Below, piece by piece: positions 13,962 to 20,786 of a stretch of 38,520 nucleotides of DNA. Below the pieces are notes generated by a model. It had not been told where the DNA came from. It saw only the letters and a program-made list of their open reading frames with translations, and did no database searches. The stretch spans positions 1 through 38,520 of IMG/VR virus record IMGVR_UViG_3300027659_000087; one strand, 5' to 3'. Each line of letters starts with the position of its first letter. Position 1 is the stretch's first letter. The stretch comes from a virus. The position numbers and the translations under genes are program-made.

Positions 13962-14135
13962 ATGCCACACGCCTACGCCCGCCCCTACATCACTGTTGGC
14001 CTCAATGATGCCGGCGGCGTCTGCTGGCTGGTGGTTACAGCCGATCGCGTCATCACCTGCAGCTGCGGCAAAGAGGCCTTAGCTGAACTCAGGGCCGCCA
14101 CCAATCCACCCAGCGATCCTGGCCGCACGGATTGA
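13962..14135 (+). CDS. Small hypothetical protein (57 aa)
   Basis: ATG at 13962, 31 nt after the sigma gene stop; TGA at 14133-14135. Starts MPHAYARPYITVGLNDAGGV and contains a CSCG motif (residues 33-36) after a strand-rich CWLVVTADRVIT, a pattern I recall from short cyanobacterial proteins. It overlaps the convergent HNH gene by 57 nt. The function is unknown. Confidence 0.6.
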   Translation: MPHAYARPYITVGLNDAGGVCWLVVTADRVITCSCGKEALAELRAATNPPSDPGRTD

Positions 14136-14399
14136 ACAGTACCAGTCCTGCTGCTCGAACCACTCCCGCCAGTTATCGGACCCCTTGGCGCCGTTGCAAG
14201 GCCGGCACGCAGGCACCAGGTTTTCGCGCACTGTCAGCCCACCCTTGAGCCGCGGCAGAACATGGTCGAGGGTGTCGGCTGGGGCGGTGCAATAGGCACA
14301 GGCGTGATCCCACTCGGCAAAGATCGAGGCGCGGAATCTGGATTTACTGGAGCGCTTGGGCAGTAGTTCGGTCTCGTCGATCAGGTGATCGAAGGCCAT
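14079..14399 (-). CDS. HNH endonuclease
   Basis: A 106-residue HNH nuclease: CAYC, then ADTLDHVLPRLKGG (the first His), then LVPACRPCNGAKG (Asn and zinc cysteines). The two CxxC pairs and D-H...N form the beta-beta-alpha metal fold. In HK97-like phages an HNH protein near the terminase genes helps packaging. Here it is the last gene of the late operon, beyond the lysis genes, so a packaging or DNA-cutting role is open. It starts directly after the endolysin stop. Confidence 0.88.
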   Translation of the reverse strand: MAFDHLIDETELLPKRSSKSRFRASIFAEWDHACAYCTAPADTLDHVLPRLKGGLTVRENLVPACRPCNGAKGSDNWREWFEQQDWYCSIRAARIAGWIGGGPEFS

Positions 14400-15470
14400 T
14401 TAGTAATCCCACCGGACGCGCGGACGACCCGCACGAATACCGAGATGCACAAACCCCTTAGGCGCGCCATAGCCGAGCGAGTGCGGCCAGCTCTGATCAC
14501 ACCAGTCCTGCACTACCTGCACCGATACGCCTTCAATGAAGAAATCGACAGCGCCGACGCCGGGGGCGTCGTAGAGGTGCTCCGATCCCGAAGCGCCACC
14601 GACTGATCGGTTCACCGCTGGCGGCCTGTATCCGCTGGTGATCACCACCGGCTTGCCGCCAAACTGTGTTCTGCACCGCTCCAGAAATGCTGCTAGCTCG
14701 GCGGCGGTGTCCAGCTGGTGCTGATGATCGAATCGCCGAGCCTCCTGGAATAATGCAAACTCACCAATCCGAATGTGTGGCGTGAGTCGCGCGGCGAACG
14801 GACTGGCGAGGCTGAGCTTGGATGGCTGCTGCTGCGTTTCGATTGCAGCGCCCCCCGTAAATAACCGCACCTCAGCCGCGCGCCTGCGGGTCAGGCCGGC
14901 CAGGGGTTTGCCGTCTGCCTTATCCCACCTCGGCAGCTCTTCCCCGGCAACGGTGTTCGGGTTATCGCCCGCCAGCAGCCTGCGGCGGAGCGTTGAATCC
15001 TGCATTGCCCCAACGCCTACGTTGTAGGTCCAGCTCACCAGCGCCGCTTGCTGCTCAGGGCGAAGCGTGGCGACTCTGGGGATAGCGCGGACAATGGCGC
15101 TATGGAACCGTTGCGCATCGGCTGTCAGCTGCTCATCGGCCTGGGCCTGAGTGATCGTGTCGCCCTCGCGCACCACCTTGTTGTTGATCGTGGTGCTGCC
15201 CCATCCAATGGTCCAGACACCAGCAGGGCAGCGGTAGACGCTGAGGTGGCACCCCTCGAACTTGCGGATAATCTTGAGCGCTGGTGCCAGCCACGCATCA
15301 GGCCCCGCCGCCGCCGGACTCCCCGCCGCCCGCCACAGCTCAGTGAACGCCTGGCGTTGCTCATCGCTCAGGGACTGATCCAGTGCGGTTAATGCCGCCA
15401 GCTGATGCGGCGTTATGGTGCCAACCCTGGCGAGGTGCTCAGCTGCGGCGCGAACGGTGGCGTAGGTCAT
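14400..15470 (-). CDS. Modular endolysin: GH24 lysozyme plus M15-type peptidase domain
   Basis: A 356-residue lysis enzyme. A short N-terminal helical part is followed by a GH24 phage-lysozyme domain (about residues 66-215): IRKFEGCHLSVYRCPAGVWTIGWGS with catalytic Glu, then ALVSWTYNVG and GLTRRRAAEVRLF. The C-terminal domain (about 230-356) resembles peptidase M15-type carboxypeptidases: ITSGYRPPAVNRSVGG, SEHLYDAPGVGAVDFF and GFVHLGI, with the zinc-ligand His and Asp. It probably cuts both glycan and peptide bonds. There is no signal peptide, so a holin is needed. 4-nt overlap with the gene upstream. Confidence 0.9.
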   Translation of the reverse strand: MTYATVRAAAEHLARVGTITPHQLAALTALDQSLSDEQRQAFTELWRAAGSPAAAGPDAWLAPALKIIRKFEGCHLSVYRCPAGVWTIGWGSTTINNKVVREGDTITQAQADEQLTADAQRFHSAIVRAIPRVATLRPEQQAALVSWTYNVGVGAMQDSTLRRRLLAGDNPNTVAGEELPRWDKADGKPLAGLTRRRAAEVRLFTGGAAIETQQQPSKLSLASPFAARLTPHIRIGEFALFQEARRFDHQHQLDTAAELAAFLERCRTQFGGKPVVITSGYRPPAVNRSVGGASGSEHLYDAPGVGAVDFFIEGVSVQVVQDWCDQSWPHSLGYGAPKGFVHLGIRAGRPRVRWDY

Positions 15471-15748
15471 CGGTTGATGTTGCGGAGTGCGGCCTTGACG
15501 GGGTCGTACAGGCCCAGCACAGCGGCCACCTGGGTGGCGGTAGCGGTGTGGCCCAGCTTCTCCTCGATGGCCTCTGTGACGGCAGCCTGGACCTGCAGAG
15601 GCTTGGCCTTGTTCATCAGCATGTAAGGCACTGTCAGATCGAGCCGCTTAAAGATCGCGGGCAGCTCTTTCTGGAGCGCACGATCCACGGCCAGCTTGAG
15701 CAGGGCGTGGGCAATCTGCAGGGAGATGGTGCGGAAGATGGTTGTCAT
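15467..15748 (-). CDS. Hypothetical protein of the lysis cassette (93 aa)
   Basis: A helical 93-residue protein (MTTIFRTISLQIAHALLKLAVDRALQ...VQAAVTEAIEEKLGHTATATQVAAVLG), with no membrane segment. It lies between the endolysin and the holin-like gene and overlaps both by 4 nt. The position suggests a structural or lysis-accessory role. Not recognised. Confidence 0.65.
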   Translation of the reverse strand: MTTIFRTISLQIAHALLKLAVDRALQKELPAIFKRLDLTVPYMLMNKAKPLQVQAAVTEAIEEKLGHTATATQVAAVLGLYDPVKAALRNINR

Positions 15749-15948
15749 GGTTTTGTGGGTACAAGAAGGCCACCGATCCAGCCAGCGGCTGCACCAACGG
15801 CGGCGCTGATTGCGCTGGACTGGGCGTCACAGCTGGCTGGAGTGCGAATGCGGCAGCCGGCCAGGTCGATGCCGCTGATCACGATGCCCGTGGCCAGCAG
15901 CCCCACCAGGCAGCGGAGTAGATAGCTGCGCTCGGTTGATGTGGTCAT
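15745..15948 (-). CDS. Small membrane protein, holin candidate (67 aa)
   Basis: Two hydrophobic segments, YLLRCLVGLLATGIVISGI and SAISAAVGAAAGWIGGLLV, separated by a short loop with three cysteines. LAGC at the end of the first segment matches a lipobox, so a lipoprotein reading is also possible. Size, topology and position two genes before the endolysin fit a class II holin. 4-nt overlaps on both sides. Confidence 0.6.
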   Translation of the reverse strand: MTTSTERSYLLRCLVGLLATGIVISGIDLAGCRIRTPASCDAQSSAISAAVGAAAGWIGGLLVPTKP

Positions 15949-16187
15949 TTCTGCCCCTCCAGCTTGCTAACGCGCTGCTCGACGCTGCCAATGCGGCCGA
16001 ACATCTCCTTTCGCTCGTCTTTGATGTCGGTGTGGAGGATCTGTAGCTGTGTGGCTATGTTTTCAACCCCTGCGGTGAGCCGAATAACGGCCTCCCGCGC
16101 TTCATCGTTGCGCCGTGAAAACCCCATGCTGCCCATCGCAGCCCAGGTGATTGACGCTCCCGCTACTGCCGCGATGACCTCAATCAC
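15945..16187 (-). CDS. Membrane-anchored coiled-coil protein, spanin or holin-associated candidate (80 aa)
   Basis: GTG start. An N-terminal membrane segment (IEVIAAVAGASITWAAMGSMGF) is followed by a long heptad-like helix (RLTAGVENIATQLQILHTDIKDERKEM...VEQRVSKLEGQK). This is the layout of an inner-membrane spanin or of XhlA-type haemolysin-like proteins, in the right place beside the lysis genes. A late-operon motif lies 25 nt upstream. Confidence 0.6.
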   Translation of the reverse strand: MIEVIAAVAGASITWAAMGSMGFSRRNDEAREAVIRLTAGVENIATQLQILHTDIKDERKEMFGRIGSVEQRVSKLEGQK

Positions 16188-16211
16188 AACCCGAAGCAGC
16201 TCTACCCCTGC

Positions 16212-16221
16212 AGGCTATGGA
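16212..16221 (-). promoter_or_regulatory. Late-operon intergenic motif, copy 1
   Basis: TCCATAGCCT on the minus strand, directly after the TGA stop of the gene at 16222-16662, 25 nt before the GTG at 16187. Confidence 0.7.
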
Positions 16222-16662
16222 TCAGGCGCCTGTTGCAGCGCCCGCGGCCATGATCAGGTAGACCGGCGGAAGGGCTAGTTCGTCGTCGGCGGTGCCATCA
16301 GATCCCAGCTCTACGGTCATGGTCACGTATCCGCCTGATGCGTGGTCCTCTTCTGGCGGCGCAACGTATCGCCAGAGGGTGGTGTATGGCGCCACGTTGC
16401 CGCTGAAGGTATGCCCCAGCCAGATGATTGACGGCAGCTGGAAGCTCCTATAGCCGCCGCCCTGGCCCTGGTAGTGCTGGCGGATTAGATCGGCCTCTGC
16501 ATCGGTCAGGTCGATGTAGCCAAGCGTTAGCCGGTAGTTTTCCGGCTCATCGCCATGCCTGAACCGCACAGTACCCGCGCTGACGCTGGGTACCTCCGTC
16601 AGCGGGAACTGCCCAAAGTCGTAGGCCCTGGCGGCAGGTTCCAGCGCAGGGAACGCGGCCAT
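16222..16662 (-). CDS. Tail-associated protein, paralogue of 17116-18216 N-terminus
   Basis: A 146-residue protein, MAAFPALEPAARAYDFGQFP...ENYRLTLGYIDLTDAEADLIRQHYQGQGGGYRSFQLP. The same plan (MATFPTLTPSSRTF..., LTFLGLTESQMLSIRSHYVGQRGRFLSFTIP) forms the first 130 residues of the larger protein at 17116-18216, so the two are paralogues. Position after the tail tip gene suggests a distal tail or receptor-region component. No enzymatic motif. Confidence 0.75.
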   Translation of the reverse strand: MAAFPALEPAARAYDFGQFPLTEVPSVSAGTVRFRHGDEPENYRLTLGYIDLTDAEADLIRQHYQGQGGGYRSFQLPSIIWLGHTFSGNVAPYTTLWRYVAPPEEDHASGGYVTMTVELGSDGTADDELALPPVYLIMAAGAATGA

Positions 16663-17078
16663 TAGTTCTGCAGCGTGATGGTGCTGGCTGCCACGGCGAA
16701 TGTTCCGCCGCTGCTGCTGACGTCGCTGCCGAAGTCGTTGTAGGCCACCAGCTCATCAGCTGATGACGCGCCCCCTCTGGATTTGTAAATCACCAGCCCC
16801 CGTGCTGTGATTGTGGAAGACGCCCACGACACCGCGGCGAACTGTATCGTCACCCGATCGGTGGCGGTGTCTTTGGTGACGGTGCAAACGGTGGCAACCC
16901 CGCCAGCTGTGTAGCCGGTGCCGGTGACTTCATTGGTTACGTCGTCGCGCTTGTCATGCGTGTCCTTGTTTGGCGTGTAGGTGCTGGTGACCAGCATCGC
17001 TTTAAAGCTGTTGGTGTCAAAGTCGATATTCCCGCGCGCTACGTCGTCAATGCACGAGTTGAAGATGAGTGATGCCAC
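16662..17078 (-). CDS. Conserved phage structural protein
   Basis: A 138-residue protein starting with GTG: MASLIFNSCIDDVARGNIDF...KAMLVTSTYTPNKDTHDKRDDV...ITARGLVIYKSRGGASSADELVAY. I recall this family as a virion or tail-associated protein of unknown role in many phages. It is beta-rich and has no catalytic motif. It overlaps the next gene by 1 nt. A late-operon motif lies 22 nt upstream of the start. Confidence 0.75.
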   Translation of the reverse strand: MASLIFNSCIDDVARGNIDFDTNSFKAMLVTSTYTPNKDTHDKRDDVTNEVTGTGYTAGGVATVCTVTKDTATDRVTIQFAAVSWASSTITARGLVIYKSRGGASSADELVAYNDFGSDVSSSGGTFAVAASTITLQN

Positions 17079-17099
17079 GGGTCATATTGCATTTAAGTA

Positions 17100-17109
17100 A
17101 GGCTATGGA
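17100..17109 (-). promoter_or_regulatory. Late-operon intergenic motif, copy 2
   Basis: TCCATAGCCT on the minus strand, in the 37-nt gap between the stop at 17116 and the start at 17078, 22 nt before the start. Confidence 0.7.
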
Positions 17110-17115
17110 GGGCTT

Positions 17116-18216
17116 TTAAGTGAACAGGAACCGGAACCAGGCGTAGGTGGCGGAAACTGTGCCTGTTGGCTGGGTGCTGCCAGGTTCGCCATAAACGTAG
17201 GAAATAGAACCTATGGCAGGGTTAAAACTTAGTCCTGAATAGTCTAAATAAACACTTCGAGTTTGCGAGTTTGCCCTGGCCCCTGAAATCACGTATTGAA
17301 CGCCGGCGGACAAGACAACAGGCGTAATTGAAACATCTACCCATTGATTCACAACGCTAGTAATATCCGCGGAAGCAATAACCGCCCCCGTGTTTACTCT
17401 GTGAATTATCACGCGCTCTTCAACTAAACTGTTAGGCATGTAAGCTCCAAGCGCTTGGCAAGTAATGTCAGAAGCGCCCACCGTAAACCTATAGCCAAAT
17501 CTTAACGAGCCGCTTTGAGCATTTGACGCAGTAGCAAACAAATGGCTTGCCGTTGATACGCCGCTAGAGGCAGCACCAGCCGTGAATGACACCGCAACTG
17601 TCAGCGCAGCACCTGGGGCATTGATGAAGGATTCCGCAGCACCAGCTGCCAGCGATGCGCTAACCGTCAGATTGAACCCTGGCACCGACGCCCCGAGATC
17701 ACCACTTACCGCACCAGTTGCTAGCGACACCGCAACGGTAAGCGCAGCACCTGGAGCCGATGCCCCCAGGTCACCACTGACCGCACCAGCTGTCAGCGAT
17801 GCGGTTACCGTGAGGTCAAAGCCGTTGATGTTGGCTCCTTCAGGCGGCACCGTGGCCAGCTCAATGCTCACGTCATAACGTTGAGCGCATGGAATATCAA
17901 CGACCTGCGGCGACTTGACGTAAATCCAGCTATAGCCAGCCGGCGTAAAATATGCCGGCGTGGTCATGCCACTGAGCAGGCTGTCGGGAATGGTGAAGCT
18001 GAGAAAGCGCCCCCGCTGGCCAACGTAGTGGCTGCGGATGCTAAGCATCTGCGATTCAGTGAGCCCTAGGAAAGTCAGCCGCAGCTGCTGATCGAGCAGC
18101 ACGTTGCTAGTCCGCACACGACTCTGTAGCCCCTTAAGGGTTGGGATCTCAGAGTGAGGATGCCGCCCTGGTGTAAAGGTCCGACTTGATGGAGTAAGCG
18201 TGGGGAAGGTGGCCAT
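17116..18216 (-). CDS. Tail protein with tandem repeats and DUF4082-like C-terminus
   Basis: A 366-residue protein in three parts. Residues 1-130 are paralogous to the protein at 16222-16662. Residues about 132-222 are four degenerate 22-24-residue repeats of the type G-x-x-LTVxxSLxxGAVSGDLGASxP. Residues about 225-366 form a beta-rich domain (GSLRFGYRFTVGASDITCQALGAYMP, then VQYVISGARA) resembling DUF4082, a likely jelly-roll adhesion domain. It is probably exposed at the tail tip and involved in host contact; the family of the N-terminal part is known to me only as phage tail-associated. Confidence 0.75.
   Translation of the reverse strand: MATFPTLTPSSRTFTPGRHPHSEIPTLKGLQSRVRTSNVLLDQQLRLTFLGLTESQMLSIRSHYVGQRGRFLSFTIPDSLLSGMTTPAYFTPAGYSWIYVKSPQVVDIPCAQRYDVSIELATVPPEGANINGFDLTVTASLTAGAVSGDLGASAPGAALTVAVSLATGAVSGDLGASVPGFNLTVSASLAAGAAESFINAPGAALTVAVSFTAGAASSGVSTASHLFATASNAQSGSLRFGYRFTVGASDITCQALGAYMPNSLVEERVIIHRVNTGAVIASADITSVVNQWVDVSITPVVLSAGVQYVISGARANSQTRSVYLDYSGLSFNPAIGSISYVYGEPGSTQPTGTVSATYAWFRFLFT
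17551..17823 (-). repeat. Four tandem ~72-bp coding repeats
   Basis: The repeats encode GFDLTVTASLTAGAVSGDLG, GAALTVAVSLATGAVSGDLG, GFNLTVSASLAAGAA and GAALTVAVSFTAGAA. Nucleotide similarity is also high (shared CACCGCAAC, CAGCGCAGCACCTGG), which marks a duplication-prone linker. Confidence 0.75.
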
Positions 18217-18219
18217 GAT

Positions 18220-20337
18220 CTACGCCGGCCTCCCTGTGGGTGTTGTGAAGAATCTTAGTTTGCACTGGTAGAAGGCGTTACGGTGCCAAGTGTATGCTTC
18301 GGTTGAGAAAACAAGCACCAAGGTATTGGTGGTCCCTGGCGCCAAAAGGTAGGGAGACTGCACGTTTTCCACCTGCAAAGGCGGAGACATAACGCACTCG
18401 TAAGCGGGTTCTGGTGCGTTGTTATTCGATGATGCTCGCCTAATCTGTTGCCCATTCAAGGATATGGTCATCACGTCAAAATCGGTGAAAAAAGCTATTA
18501 CCGCGCCTGTCAGCTCCAGGCCCAAGAAAAGCCTCCGAGTCGTAGTAATCGTTGCCGTGGCCTGGCCGGTTTGCAAGTTTGAATTAGAAACGGGCACGGC
18601 ACAAGGCTCGAATTCTGGTTCATATGGGCTATCCGGGCCGCCGTCTTGAATGTTAAACCTAATCGTTAATCCTCCTGGCTCAAGCTCCCAGCCGCCGGGG
18701 CCGTCAATCAGCCCGCTCTGCGTAGTCTCCCAGTTAATGCTTACGTCGGGGGCTAGCTCGTCCTTAGGATTCTCCTGATCATCTCCAAGCTCTTCCTCTT
18801 CGATCTCGCTGATCCCAATTCCATAATCAGGGAATGTTGCTTCCGTAAACGTCTCAGCCGGTACGCTGGTATCCGCTGAAGAGTTCACATCGCAGGTGAT
18901 GCCGGTCAACCCAGTTGGCAGCAACAGGCCGGTGCCTGTGGCGGCGGCGACTTCTTGCGCTACCACGCTGGCGCGGTTGGCATCGACCGGGAAATGAGTT
19001 AGCTCTAAAAGCACCTCGCCTGATACTGATTTGCCGATCCTGTCCACCTCGTAGAGATAATCGTGAAGGCTGGCTGCTCCGGTAGATGCCACACGCTCCA
19101 ATCGCACCCGCACCAGATCACCATTCGCCAGCGTTGGGTTAAACGCATCAGGCTTCACGCCTAGCTGCAGCCGGTGGGTGACGTGCTTGCGCTTGGAGAT
19201 GATGTAGGTGCCCACCTTGACTGCGTGATTTTCAGTAGAGCAGAATCCGCTCAGGTCGTGCTGCTCATACGGTCCATCAACAGCAGTGCCGGTGTAACGC
19301 ACCTCAGCAGTGCGCATCACGGGGATGCCTAGATCATCCTGCTGCCGCCACAGCACCGTGGCGCAGAATGGCTTACGGTCTGCCAGTGGCGTGTAGGTGA
19401 TCTCATCGCTGTCTGGGATGATGTGCTCTTCGGTGAACGTGAACACCCAGCTCACTGCTGTGGTCTTGATGGTGCCGTCGTCGTCAGTTGGCACCAGTGG
19501 CTTAAGCGCTTCCTTGCCGCCGATTCGTGTTTGACGCAACAAGAAATACTTAAGCCTGTCGCTTATCCAATCGACTAAATTATTAGATTGTCTTTCCTCT
19601 CCGTTAAACCAAAACCCATTGACATCGGTAAATGTTGCTGCTGCTAGGAAGCTGTTTGCGGTGTCGATCATTGCCTCAGGCACTCTGGAGCTATTGCGCA
19701 ACAGATACAGCAGCAGATCGGCCACGTTGTTACTGGGGCCGGTGACGCTATCGAGTAGCCGCGTGACATAGAGCCCGCCACGAATGAAGCAATGCACCTG
19801 GCGGTTCCACTGGTCAAATCCCGCCGGGATCGTGACCGAGAACGCCATCGTGCTTAGCCCGTCATACGTTCCGCCTGTTCCGCAATAGGTCGGCGCTTCT
19901 AGGTTTGGCGTGTTGTTGATGAAGTTACCTGCCACGAAGGTGCCAGCTCGCCGGTCGTAGGTCTGGGTGAAGCTCCCCACCCGGCAGCTGCGCTGGAATA
20001 CATCGCGCACCTGGATCGAGTCAATCTGGCCCTCGCTCAGTACTAGGTGGTAACTGGCGGTGATGTTGCTTGATGCGTCGTCTTCAAACCTGGCCTCAGT
20101 TGCCGGCGGGCTGATCAACACGCCACCAGTGCCACCAGTGCGGCGGCAGAACACAATCGGGATCGGCTCACCGACGACTGCGCTGCGCTGTTTTACATCA
20201 AGTGGCGAAGCACCTGATGCGGCTGCTTCAACAAGTGGCGTATTGATTATTGCTGAACTGGATGCACCGGGCAGCACCCCAGAGGTTGACCTAACCCTTC
20301 GGGGAACTTGAGTGTAAGGGGTGTTTACAGCTGGCAT
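18220..20337 (-). CDS. Tail tip / host-specificity protein (tail hub)
   Basis: A 705-residue protein, the largest in the tail region after the tape measure. The N-terminal third has SAVVGEPIPIVFCRRTGGTGGVLISPP, the region that in J-like or GTA-like hub proteins starts the tail-hub domains. The middle includes LIDTANSFLAAATF-type helices and beta-rich domains (YTPLADRKPFCATVLWRQQDD). After an acidic linker (EIEEEELGDDQENPKDEL) comes a beta-rich C-terminal domain that probably binds receptor or fibre. The order after the tape measure and minor tail protein is that of lambda-like siphoviruses. The precise family is not certain. Confidence 0.75.
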   Translation of the reverse strand: MPAVNTPYTQVPRRVRSTSGVLPGASSSAIINTPLVEAAASGASPLDVKQRSAVVGEPIPIVFCRRTGGTGGVLISPPATEARFEDDASSNITASYHLVLSEGQIDSIQVRDVFQRSCRVGSFTQTYDRRAGTFVAGNFINNTPNLEAPTYCGTGGTYDGLSTMAFSVTIPAGFDQWNRQVHCFIRGGLYVTRLLDSVTGPSNNVADLLLYLLRNSSRVPEAMIDTANSFLAAATFTDVNGFWFNGEERQSNNLVDWISDRLKYFLLRQTRIGGKEALKPLVPTDDDGTIKTTAVSWVFTFTEEHIIPDSDEITYTPLADRKPFCATVLWRQQDDLGIPVMRTAEVRYTGTAVDGPYEQHDLSGFCSTENHAVKVGTYIISKRKHVTHRLQLGVKPDAFNPTLANGDLVRVRLERVASTGAASLHDYLYEVDRIGKSVSGEVLLELTHFPVDANRASVVAQEVAAATGTGLLLPTGLTGITCDVNSSADTSVPAETFTEATFPDYGIGISEIEEEELGDDQENPKDELAPDVSINWETTQSGLIDGPGGWELEPGGLTIRFNIQDGGPDSPYEPEFEPCAVPVSNSNLQTGQATATITTTRRLFLGLELTGAVIAFFTDFDVMTISLNGQQIRRASSNNNAPEPAYECVMSPPLQVENVQSPYLLAPGTTNTLVLVFSTEAYTWHRNAFYQCKLRFFTTPTGRPA

Positions 20338-20786
20338 GGCGCTCCTATTAGTTTTGTTGTGAACTTACGCGGCGGCACTTGCGCGCCAACTGGTGAGATG
20401 CTACTGCCAAGCTCCATTGTGATCTGAGTAAAGCTGCCCGACACTCCAACCACCTCGCCGAGGTAAGACGCGATCAGCGTCTGCCCAGCCTGCGGAGTGC
20501 TGTTGCCCAGGGTGGTGTCAAACTCGTATATCTGCAGCTCTGCCAGGCGGGCTTCGTTGAGCGCCTGCAGCACCACCTCCATCACGTTGGTGGTGGCTGG
20601 CAAGGTGACTGAAATTGAAGATTCCGATTGCACCTCACCAGCGGTGATGCCATCAGCATCAAATGGCTGATATGACCAGGCTGCGCTCTCCCAGGTAACG
20701 CTGGTGTTGACGTAGTAGGACTGCCACCGCTGGTAGGTGGTGTCACCAGAGAAGATGCGCAGGAACTGGGATTGACCGCGAGCCAT
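20325..20786 (-). CDS. Minor tail protein
   Basis: A 153-residue beta-rich protein, MARGQSQFLRIFSGDTTYQRW...SESSISVTLPATTNVMEVVLQALN...LIASYLGEVVGVSGSFTQITMELGSS. It lies between the tape measure and the tail tip gene, where lambda M/L-type minor tail proteins sit. The ATG at 20786 shares a base with the tape measure stop; the extension to 20891 is an antisense-type artefact. It overlaps the next gene by 13 nt. Confidence 0.75.
   Translation of the reverse strand: MARGQSQFLRIFSGDTTYQRWQSYYVNTSVTWESAAWSYQPFDADGITAGEVQSESSISVTLPATTNVMEVVLQALNEARLAELQIYEFDTTLGNSTPQAGQTLIASYLGEVVGVSGSFTQITMELGSSISPVGAQVPPRKFTTKLIGAPCQL

Noticed and set aside
14079-14399. HNH nuclease as a homing endonuclease or intron-encoded gene
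   Set aside because: No interrupted gene is visible around it and it lies in order at the end of the late operon.
15104-15112. Further copy of the late motif (CGCTATGGA, plus strand) inside the endolysin gene
   Set aside because: It lacks the AGG part and lies within coding sequence far from any start.
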